This document shows, in pieces, positions 8,717 to 15,377 of a stretch of 64,000 nucleotides of DNA. This DNA comes from Pseudoduganella umbonata (GTDB lineage Bacteria; Pseudomonadota; Gammaproteobacteria; Burkholderiales; Burkholderiaceae_D). Numbering within the stretch: the first letter of the stretch is position 1; each line of letters opens with the position of its first letter. Made by a program: the position numbers and the translations under genes. The notes beneath the pieces were generated by a model that was not told the origin of the DNA, did no database searches, and saw nothing but the letters and a program-made list of their open reading frames with translations. The stretch lies in the NCBI RefSeq assembly GCF_014192225.1, contig NZ_JACHXS010000010.1, positions 186,001 to 250,000 of the forward strand, written 5' to 3'.

Positions 8717-9173
8717 GCTCGTTGGTTTTGGGCGCGCGGCGCACGTGGCGCATCGCGCGCATCGCCGACGATGCAATGAAGATCTCGCGCAGCAGGGCGC
8801 CGAAGCTGGCGATCAGGCTGGCCACCGCCGCCGCGAACAGGCCGGCAATGTACTTGTCGAGCGTGACATCGGTGGTATCGCCCACGAACAGCAAGGCGAT
8901 CACGATGCCGACGAACAGGCCGCACAAGGTCGACAGCGTGATCGCCATGTTGATGTAATGCGAGCGGCGGTACAGTACGTCCAGCTCGGTCAGGTAGTTG
9001 TCGTTGTAGGCGATGTCGAGGCGGTCTTCCAGGACACGCGAGCGGTCGATGATGCGCGCCAGGCGATTGATCAGCACCATCAGTGCGGTGCACACACCGT
9101 TCAGCAGGAATACCGGTGCGATCGCCAGTTGAATGATGTGGCCGATGTCGCCCAGCTGAATGTTCATTGGCAT
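8703..9173 (-). CDS. DUF2721 family membrane protein
   Basis: 156-residue membrane protein opening MPMNIQLGDIGHIIQLAIAP, typical of the DUF2721 family. Three hydrophobic segments are visible: about 10-30, 75-100 and 105-130. Between the first two is a charged helix with RLARIIDRSR. Function of the family is unknown. The start is ATG 9173, or ATG 9167 two codons later; the longer reading frame upstream overlaps the prolyl iminopeptidase gene antisense-free and lacks a hydrophobic beginning. Confidence 0.75.
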   Translation of the reverse strand: MPMNIQLGDIGHIIQLAIAPVFLLNGVCTALMVLINRLARIIDRSRVLEDRLDIAYNDNYLTELDVLYRRSHYINMAITLSTLCGLFVGIVIALLFVGDTTDVTLDKYIAGLFAAAVASLIASFGALLREIFIASSAMRAMRHVRRAPKTNEPVTK

Positions 9174-9261
9174 ACTATTATATTTTCTCTGCGGGACGAT
9201 GCGCCCGCTCCAGGCGCAAGTGTAGCAGGCCGCCGCCCGCGCGGCGGCGAAGCCGGGCGGC

Positions 9262-10215
9262 TTAAAACCGGCCGAACCGGCGGAACGCTTCGGTGGCCGC
9301 CACCAGCTCGCGGCTGATGCCCAGCTCCATGGCGCCATGACCGGCATCCGGCACCATTTTCACGACCGAGCCAGGCCAGTGGCTGTGCAGCCGCCAGGCC
9401 GTCGCCGGCGGGCAAATCACGTCATAGCGGCCGTGCACGATCACGGCGGGCAAGTGCGCGATGCGCTCCAGGTTCTTCAGCAGTTGTTCCTCCTCGAAGA
9501 ATCCCAGGTTCGCCATGTAGTGCGCCTCCAGCCGGCCCAGGCCCAGGTCCAGCGCATCGCACGACGGCTCTTCCGGCTGCGGCATCAGGAATACGCGGCG
9601 TCCTTCGAACCGGCTCCACCCCCGTACCGCCGGCCAGTACACGTCCGGATCGGCATCCATGATGCGCCGGTAATATGCCTGCAGCAGGTCGCCGCGTTCT
9701 TCAGGCGGAATGGCCGCCGCGAATTCCTCATGGATCTCCGGATGGAACCATTGGGCACCGTTGATGAACCAGTCGATTTCCTGCGCCGTGCACAGGAAGA
9801 TTCCGCGCAGCACGAAACCGAGGCAGCGTTCCGGGTGCGCCTGGCCGTAGGCCAGCGCCAGCGTGGAACCCCATGAACCGCCGAACACCAGCCACCGGTC
9901 GATGCCCATCAGCTCGCGCAACTGCTCCATGTCCGACACCAGCAGTTGCGTGGTGTTGCCGCGCGTTTCGCCCAGCGGTGTCGACTTGCCGGCGCCCCGC
10001 TGGTCGAACAGGATCACGCGGTAGTGGCGCGGATCGAAGAAGCGCCGGTGCTGCGCGGACAGCCCGGCCCCCGGCCCGCCATGCAGGAAGACCACGGGAA
10101 TGCCGTGCGGATTGCCCACCTCCTCCCAGTAGATCGTGTGCAGCGCATCGACCTGCAGCATGCCGGTGCGCAAAGGGTTTATGGGCGGGAAGAGGTACGG
10201 CGATGGATCTGGCAT
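9262..10215 (-). CDS. pip: Prolyl iminopeptidase
   Basis: Alpha/beta-hydrolase (family S33) that removes N-terminal proline from peptides in the cytoplasm. 317 residues, the usual length. Visible are the oxyanion-hole motif HGGPGAG (45-51), the DQRGAGKS strand, the nucleophile Ser114 in GGSWGS, and the late Asp (HGRYDV) and His (PDAGHG) of the triad. The start ATG 10215 opens MPDPSPYLFPP; the frame extends 46 codons upstream, but that part does not match the family. It follows the D-threonine-aldolase-like gene at 35 bp on the same strand and may be cotranscribed with it. Confidence 0.93.
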   Translation of the reverse strand: MPDPSPYLFPPINPLRTGMLQVDALHTIYWEEVGNPHGIPVVFLHGGPGAGLSAQHRRFFDPRHYRVILFDQRGAGKSTPLGETRGNTTQLLVSDMEQLRELMGIDRWLVFGGSWGSTLALAYGQAHPERCLGFVLRGIFLCTAQEIDWFINGAQWFHPEIHEEFAAAIPPEERGDLLQAYYRRIMDADPDVYWPAVRGWSRFEGRRVFLMPQPEEPSCDALDLGLGRLEAHYMANLGFFEEEQLLKNLERIAHLPAVIVHGRYDVICPPATAWRLHSHWPGSVVKMVPDAGHGAMELGISRELVAATEAFRRFGRF

Positions 10216-10250
10216 GGGCCGGCTTTCTAGAAACGCGTCAAAAAAAGGGG

Positions 10251-11564
10251 TTAAAAAAGTGTATTGATGGCACGCTGTACATTGTAATCGTCGTCGACGA
10301 GCAGCAGCACGGACCACTTGTCGAACGTCGTGCACGGGTGCGAGATGCCGCACCCGACCAGGTCGCCCACGCGCAGGCCGGATTCCTCCGGCAGGCGGAG
10401 ATACGCATGCTGGTCGTTCATCTTGTCGATCCGCGCGCCGTCCGGCAGGCTTACCGGACCTTCCCCCGGCCGGTGCGCGGCCAGCACGTGCGGCAAGCCC
10501 AGGTCGTACGACGCGTCGCGCTTGCCCATCGACAGGATCGCCAGCCCCGCTTCAGGCCGCGACAGCACGACGCTCCATACCTCCAGCGCCGGCCGCAAGC
10601 CTTCGCCCGCGCTGCCTCTTGATCCTTCGCGCTCATCCAGTTCGGCCGTCAGCTCCTGGTAATGGCCATGATCGCTGGTCAGGTAGCAACCGCTGCGCAG
10701 TACCGGCAACACCGGCCGCGACAAGCCATTGACCGCGCCGAACGCGCGCGCCACCAGGTCGAAATACGACGAGCCGCCGGCCGTCAGCAGGATATGCGGC
10801 GCGCCGAACAGCCGTTCCGCGTCGAGCTGGCGCGCCAGGTCCGTCATCCCGGCAAGGAACGTATTGACGCGCTCGAGATCGGCGGCCCGGTCATCGCTGA
10901 CCAGCAAGCCTTCGTAGCCTTCGATGCCGGCCAGTTGCAATCCTGGCGCCGCCGCGATCATGCGTGCCAGCGCCCGCGCGTCGTCGATGCTGCGACAGCC
11001 GGTGCGCTGGCCCGCAATGCCCAGCTCCAGCAGCAGCGGCAGCGGCCGTCCGAGCGCGGCGCCCGCCGCGGCGTCGGACAACCGCCGCACGCCCTCGGCC
11101 GAATCGGCCAGCACGAACAATTCAAACGCCGGATCGTCGCGCAACAGCGCCAGCAGTGCGCGGATATCGGCCGGTGCCACCAGCTCGTTGGCGAGCAGCA
11201 CGCGGCGTACGCCGCAGCGCGCCGCAGCCAGCACCTGCGGTGCCGTCGCCAGCGTGATGCCCCACGCACCATTGGCCAGCTGGGCGCCGAACAACTGCGG
11301 GCTCATCGTCGTCTTGCCGTGGGGCGCCAGCACCACATCGTAACGGGCGCAAAAAGCGCGCATCCAGTCGAGGTTGTGCAGCAGGCTGGACGTCTTCAAC
11401 ACGGCCACCGGCAAACTGGTATCGGCCGCGAGCACGTTCCAGCCCTGCATCCCGACCATGTGCTGGCGCAGCGGCTCGGTGATAGGCAGGCCTTTGGTAC
11501 CGGGCTGCAGCGATTGCTCTTCCAGGCCAGCCAGTTGCAGGCCGCCGTCGGGCAGGATGGTCAT
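10251..11564 (-). CDS. D-threonine-aldolase/D-serine-dehydratase-fold PLP enzyme (putative amino acid deaminase)
   Basis: Cytoplasmic fold-type III PLP enzyme acting on D- or beta-hydroxy amino acids. 437 residues. The Schiff-base lysine is probably Lys84 in APHGKTTMSPQLF, and the metal site of this family is seen near the C-terminus as HPCTTF. The central TIM-barrel strands (GVRRVLLANELV, LLLELGIAGQR) are recognisable. The start ATG 11564 follows GAGGAG at good spacing. Known relatives cleave D-threonine or deaminate D-serine; which reaction applies cannot be told from sequence. It sits between a REP-like hairpin and pip. Confidence 0.8.
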   Translation of the reverse strand: MTILPDGGLQLAGLEEQSLQPGTKGLPITEPLRQHMVGMQGWNVLAADTSLPVAVLKTSSLLHNLDWMRAFCARYDVVLAPHGKTTMSPQLFGAQLANGAWGITLATAPQVLAAARCGVRRVLLANELVAPADIRALLALLRDDPAFELFVLADSAEGVRRLSDAAAGAALGRPLPLLLELGIAGQRTGCRSIDDARALARMIAAAPGLQLAGIEGYEGLLVSDDRAADLERVNTFLAGMTDLARQLDAERLFGAPHILLTAGGSSYFDLVARAFGAVNGLSRPVLPVLRSGCYLTSDHGHYQELTAELDEREGSRGSAGEGLRPALEVWSVVLSRPEAGLAILSMGKRDASYDLGLPHVLAAHRPGEGPVSLPDGARIDKMNDQHAYLRLPEESGLRVGDLVGCGISHPCTTFDKWSVLLLVDDDYNVQRAINTLF

Positions 11565-11597
11565 GCGCGGCTCCTCGAAAGCATGGGGAAAACGAAG

Positions 11598-11648
11598 CGG
11601 GGACAGGCCCTGGTGCGGGGCTTGCCCGACACCAGGTACCTGTCCCCG
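11598..11648. repeat. REP-like long hairpin between phaB and the D-amino-acid enzyme gene
   Basis: CGGGGACAGG pairs with CCTGTCCCCG, and inside that CCTGGTG pairs with CACCAGG, around a loop that itself holds GGGC/GCCC. The outer arms share the GGGGAC...GTCCCC core with repeats at 46.98 kb and 63.8-64 kb. It lies in the 108-bp gap between two minus-strand genes and may end phaB transcripts. Confidence 0.75.
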
Positions 11649-11672
11649 GTTGCACCACCGGTGAGCGGCGGC

Positions 11673-12413
11673 TTACGACATGTGCTGGCCGCCGTTGATG
11701 GCGATATTGGCGCCGGTCACGAAGGCAGCCTCATCCGATGCCAGGTAGGCCACCAGGCCAGCCACTTCATCCGGCTTGCCCAGGCGGCCCATCGGGATCT
11801 GCGGCAGGATTTTCGAATCGAGCACGTCCTGCGGGATCTCGGTCACCATCTTGGTGCCGATGTAGCCCGGCGAGATGGTGTTGACGGTCACGCCCTTGCG
11901 CGCCACTTCCAGCGCCAGTGCCTTGGTGAAACCATGCACGCCGGCCTTCGCCGCCGAATAGTTGGTCTGGCCGAAGGCGCCCTTCTGGCCGTTGACGGAC
12001 GAGATGTTGATGATCCGGCCCCAGCCGCGTTCAACCATGCCGTCGGTAACCGGTTTCGTCATGTTGAACACGGAATCCAGGTTGGTGCGCAGCACGGCAT
12101 CCCAGTTCACCTTGTCCATCTTCTTGAAGGTCATGTCGCGGGTGATGCCCGCGTTGTTGACCAGCACGTCGACCGGCCCGATGTCGCGGGTGACCGCGGC
12201 AACGCACGCCTGTGCCGACTCGTAGTCGCCAACGTCGGCCGGATAGGCGGAGAAGTCGTAACCCTTCTCCTTCATTTCATCCAGCCAGCCCTGGTACTTC
12301 GTATTGTTCGGGGAATACGTGGTTACCACCTTATAGCCCAGTGCAAGCAGCTTGATGCAGATTGCTTCGCCCAGACCACCCATGCCGCCCGTTACCAATG
12401 CAACTCGTGCCAT
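11673..12413 (-). CDS. phaB: Acetoacetyl-CoA reductase
   Basis: NADPH-dependent short-chain dehydrogenase reducing acetoacetyl-CoA to (R)-3-hydroxybutyryl-CoA, the monomer for polyhydroxybutyrate. 246 residues, the standard length. The cofactor motif is TGGMGGLG (8-15), the structural NNAG is at 86-89, and the catalytic Ser (about 138), Tyr152 and Lys156 (YSAAK) are in place. The start ATG 12413 follows GAGGGGA. It is downstream of phaA with a terminator-like hairpin between. No PHA synthase gene is within the window. Confidence 0.95.
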   Translation of the reverse strand: MARVALVTGGMGGLGEAICIKLLALGYKVVTTYSPNNTKYQGWLDEMKEKGYDFSAYPADVGDYESAQACVAAVTRDIGPVDVLVNNAGITRDMTFKKMDKVNWDAVLRTNLDSVFNMTKPVTDGMVERGWGRIINISSVNGQKGAFGQTNYSAAKAGVHGFTKALALEVARKGVTVNTISPGYIGTKMVTEIPQDVLDSKILPQIPMGRLGKPDEVAGLVAYLASDEAAFVTGANIAINGGQHMS

Positions 12414-12453
12414 ATGTCATCCCCTCTAGTTAGCGTTTTCCACTGACAAAAAC

Positions 12454-12481
12454 AAAGGGCCACTGCGTATGTGGCCCCTTT
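12454..12481 (-). terminator. Terminator-like hairpin between phaA and phaB
   Basis: On the minus strand: AAAGGGGCCAC, a 7-nt loop, GTGGCCCTTT (10 bp with one bulged base), followed by GTTTTTG. It lies 11 bases after the phaA stop and about 40 bases before phaB, so it can reduce or separate phaB expression. Confidence 0.75.
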
Positions 12482-12492
12482 CACTTCTATTG

Positions 12493-13671
12493 TTATTCGC
12501 GTTCGACTGCCAGCGCCACGCCCATGCCGCCGCCGATGCACAGCGAGGCCAGGCCTTTCTTCGCATCGCGGCGGACCATTTCGTGCAGCAGCGTGACCAG
12601 GATGCGGGCGCCGGAGGCGCCGATCGGGTGGCCGATGGCGATCGCGCCGCCGTTGACGTTGATCTTGCTGGTATCCCAGCCCATTTCCTGGTTCACGGCG
12701 CAAGCCTGCGCGGCGAACGCTTCGTTGATTTCCAGCAGGTCCAGGTCTTGCGGGGACCAGCCGGCCTTCTTCAGCGCCAGCGTGCTGGCTGGTACCGGGC
12801 CCATGCCCATGTAGGCCGGATCCAGGCCGGACGAAGCGTAGGCCTTGATGCGTGCCAGCGGCGTCAGGCCCAGTTCCTTGGCCTTCGAGGCGGACATCAT
12901 CACCACGGCGGCCGCGCCGTCGTTGAGGCCGGAGGCATTACCGGCGGTAACGCTACCCTCCTTGTTGAAGGCCGGACGCAAGCCCTGCAGTCCTTCGAGC
13001 GTGGAACCGGCCTTGATGTATTCGTCGCTGTCGAAGACGATCGTGCCTTTCTTCTGCGGGATTTCCAGCGGCAGGATCTCGTCCTTGAACTTGCCTTCCT
13101 TCTGCGCCGTTTCGGCCTTCAGTTGCGACTGCAGCGCGAATTCGTCCTGCTGGGTACGCGAGATTTCATACTTCTTCGCGACGTTCTCGGCGGTGATGCC
13201 CATGTGGTACTGGTTGTACACGTCCCACAGGCCGTCGACGATCATCGTGTCCGTCAACTTCGCGTCGCCCATGCGGAAGCCGTCGCGCGAGCCGTTCAGC
13301 ACGTGCGGCGAGGCGCTCATGTTTTCCTGGCCGCCGGCAATGACGATCTCGGAATCGCCGGCCTTGATCGCCTGGGCCGCCAGGAAGGTGGCCTTCAGGC
13401 CGCTGCCGCACACCTTGTTGATCGTGTAGCCGGGAATCGCGTTCGGCAGGCCGGACTTGATCACCGCCTGGCGGCCCGGGTTCTGGCCCACGCCAGCCGT
13501 CAGTACCTGGCCCAGGATCACTTCGCTGATCAGGTTCGGATCGATGCCGGTCTGCGCGAGCAGGCCTTTGATTACATGCGCACCCAGGTCGGCTGCGGGG
13601 ATCTTGGCCAGGCTTCCGCCGAATTTGCCGACCGCGGTACGGGCCGCGGCAACGATGACTACGTCTTCCAT
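12493..13671 (-). CDS. phaA: Acetyl-CoA acetyltransferase (beta-ketothiolase)
   Basis: Biosynthetic thiolase condensing two acetyl-CoA to acetoacetyl-CoA, first step of polyhydroxybutyrate synthesis. 392 residues. The catalytic residues are Cys88 (NKVCGSG), His348 (AIGHPIGASG) and Cys378 (CIGGGMG), exactly at the family positions. The start ATG 13671 follows AGGAGAAAG. Neighbours are phaB downstream and a phasin gene 102 bp upstream on the same strand, with a 12-bp tandem repeat in that gap. Confidence 0.96.
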   Translation of the reverse strand: MEDVVIVAAARTAVGKFGGSLAKIPAADLGAHVIKGLLAQTGIDPNLISEVILGQVLTAGVGQNPGRQAVIKSGLPNAIPGYTINKVCGSGLKATFLAAQAIKAGDSEIVIAGGQENMSASPHVLNGSRDGFRMGDAKLTDTMIVDGLWDVYNQYHMGITAENVAKKYEISRTQQDEFALQSQLKAETAQKEGKFKDEILPLEIPQKKGTIVFDSDEYIKAGSTLEGLQGLRPAFNKEGSVTAGNASGLNDGAAAVVMMSASKAKELGLTPLARIKAYASSGLDPAYMGMGPVPASTLALKKAGWSPQDLDLLEINEAFAAQACAVNQEMGWDTSKINVNGGAIAIGHPIGASGARILVTLLHEMVRRDAKKGLASLCIGGGMGVALAVERE

Positions 13672-13698
13672 GTACTTTCTCCTATGTGCCAGCGAATA

Positions 13699-13746
13699 GA
13701 AACTAAATTGGAAACCAAATTAGAAACCAAATTAGGAACTAAGCCA
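13699..13746. repeat. Four 12-bp tandem units upstream of phaA
   Basis: GAAACTAAATTG, GAAACCAAATTA, GAAACCAAATTA and a degenerate GGAACTAAGCCA follow one another in the non-coding gap between the phasin stop and phaA. The two middle units are identical. They are AT-rich in a GC-rich genome and lie 28-75 bases before the phaA start codon, where a promoter or operator would be. Confidence 0.9.
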
Positions 13747-13773
13747 GCAGGGTTGTCGAAGCGCTACTACATT

Positions 13774-14262
13774 TCATTCTATAGGGTTGCGAGGCAAGCT
13801 ACCAGCGAAGTCGCGGCTGAGTTCGCCTAAGCGATGCTGGGCCGTGTTGGCCACGCCGGCCACTTGCCGGCCATACCGCTGAGCACGTTCCAGTGCCTGC
13901 TGGGATTGCGATGCCGTCAGGCAGACCAGGTCGCGGGGCTCGCGCACGAACAGCAGTCCGTTTGAAACGGTACTGGCTGCCGCCATGCCTTCACGCGTGG
14001 CATGCACGTTCAGCTCGACCAGGCTGGCGCCGCTTTCAAAGGCTGCCCGCATCAGGGCGTTGCAGCCGGCGAGCTGCGTTTCGGCGAAGGTGCGGCCAGC
14101 ATTGACGAACTCGGCTGGCAGCGCGGTCGGCAGTTCCGCTGGAAACGGCGTCGAAAGCGGGACCGGGAAACTGGCCGGGAACGGAACTGAAAAAGGAACC
14201 GAAAAAGGAGCCGAAAGCGTGGTCGGCCACGCGCTGAAGAACTTCGTGGGAAGCGTAAACAT
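13774..14262 (-). CDS. phaP: Phasin family protein
   Basis: Small amphipathic granule-coat protein, 162 residues. The C-terminal two thirds is the phasin helical region (FVNAGRTFAETQLAGCNALMRAAFE ... shape, with TASQSQQALERAQRYGRQV), typical of proteins that bind polyhydroxyalkanoate granules. The first 52 residues are unusual: nine tetrapeptides of the type SVPF/PAEF. The start ATG 14262 follows AAGGG. Position directly upstream of phaA supports the role. Phasins limit granule size and help the polymerase; family assignment by helix pattern and context. Confidence 0.75.
   Translation of the reverse strand: MFTLPTKFFSAWPTTLSAPFSVPFSVPFPASFPVPLSTPFPAELPTALPAEFVNAGRTFAETQLAGCNALMRAAFESGASLVELNVHATREGMAAASTVSNGLLFVREPRDLVCLTASQSQQALERAQRYGRQVAGVANTAQHRLGELSRDFAGSLPRNPIE
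14107..14214 (-). repeat. Nine 12-bp units encoding a PF-rich tetrapeptide repeat in the phasin
   Basis: Codons 17-52 read SAPF, SVPF, SVPF, PASF, PVPL, STPF, PAEL, PTAL, PAEF: a strict 4-residue (12-bp) period. The units nearest the start codon are most alike, the later ones diverged. No such region is expected in ordinary phasins. Confidence 0.85.
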
Positions 14263-14368
14263 GAAGAGGCCCTTTCAGAAAACGGCTGTGCGGATACAGC
14301 GATATCGCAAAGGCTTTCATGCTAATTGGCAGAGCTTGATGGTTGTTTGATAAATATCAAACTCTGCG

Positions 14369-15277
14369 TTATGAGAGCAATTTAATACCGTCCAGCGATG
14401 CCGCGCACTGCTCGCGGATCACCTTCACGAAGTCCGCTACATACGCCTTTTGCCGCAAGGCCTCCGGAACCGACACGTAGAGATCGCTCCACAATCCGTT
14501 TTCGTCGATGGGCCGTGCCACCACGTAATCGTAGTCGACGTAGTTCTTGATCGCCCAGTTCGGCAACGCGGCAATGCCGCGGCGGCTGGCCACGAGCTGC
14601 AGGATGGCCACCGTCAGTTCGGCCGTGCGGCGGGTGAAGGCCACGCCGGCCGGGCGCAGCACTTCGCGGATCAGGTCGATGCGCTCTTCCGGCACCGGGT
14701 ACGTGATCAGCGTTTCGCCGTCGAAATCGGTGGCGGCGAGACGGCGCTGGCTGGCCAGCCGGTGTTTTTGCGCCATCACGGTGAGGATTTCAAAGCGGAA
14801 CAGCGGGAACGTCGCGTACTGGGCGCTGTAGTCGGAGCCAATGACGAGGTCGGCACTGCCGGCGCGCAGCAGGTCGACCGGTTCGCTGTGGAAGCCCGAT
14901 ACCAGGTCGATCTCGACCTCGGGCCAGCGCTTGCGGAATTCATCCATTACCGGCATCAGCCAGTCGAAACACGTATGGCATTCAAGCGCCACGCGCAACT
15001 GTCCCTGGTCGCCCTGCATCAGCCGTACCACATCGCGCTCGGCCAGCTCGATTTCCGGCAGCAGCATGTCGGCCAGCCGCAAAAGCCGCGCCCCGGTGGC
15101 GGTAAAGCCGATCGGCACCGATTTGCGCTCGAACAGCGGCCCGCCGTAGCGGTCCTCGAGCAACTTGATCTGATGCGACAACGCCGATTGCGTAAGGTTC
15201 AGCAACTGGGCCGCGCGCACCAGGCTCCCTGCCGAGCGCAACGCGGCAAGCGTGCGCAAATGACGGATCTCCAGCAT
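14369..15277 (-). CDS. metR: LysR-type regulator MetR
   Basis: Activator of metE, responding to homocysteine. 302 residues: N-terminal winged HTH (residues ~1-60, with SLVRAAQLLNLTQSALSHQIKLLE as recognition region) and a periplasmic-binding-like effector domain. I start it at ATG 15275-15277 (MLEIRHLRTL) rather than at the TTG two codons upstream. It is divergent from metE and a perfect MetR box starts 7 bases before its own start codon, consistent with the known autorepression of metR and activation of metE. Confidence 0.92.
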   Translation of the reverse strand: MLEIRHLRTLAALRSAGSLVRAAQLLNLTQSALSHQIKLLEDRYGGPLFERKSVPIGFTATGARLLRLADMLLPEIELAERDVVRLMQGDQGQLRVALECHTCFDWLMPVMDEFRKRWPEVEIDLVSGFHSEPVDLLRAGSADLVIGSDYSAQYATFPLFRFEILTVMAQKHRLASQRRLAATDFDGETLITYPVPEERIDLIREVLRPAGVAFTRRTAELTVAILQLVASRRGIAALPNWAIKNYVDYDYVVARPIDENGLWSDLYVSVPEALRQKAYVADFVKVIREQCAASLDGIKLLS

Positions 15278-15283
15278 GGTCAA

Positions 15284-15296
15284 TGAATATTTTTCA
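15284..15296. promoter_or_regulatory. MetR-binding box in the metR-metE gap
   Basis: TGAATATTTTTCA fits the MetR consensus TGAA-N5-TTCA exactly, and the dyad extends by one more base pair each side (ATGAA...TTCAT). It is the only such site in the 100-bp divergent gap and is placed to repress metR and activate metE. Confidence 0.85.
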
Positions 15297-15377
15297 TGTT
15301 AAACCGCAAAATGTTTCGTTTGGCTTATAGATGGCATTGTCGCACACTCTACTTCACGAATATTTAACTCTCGTGAC

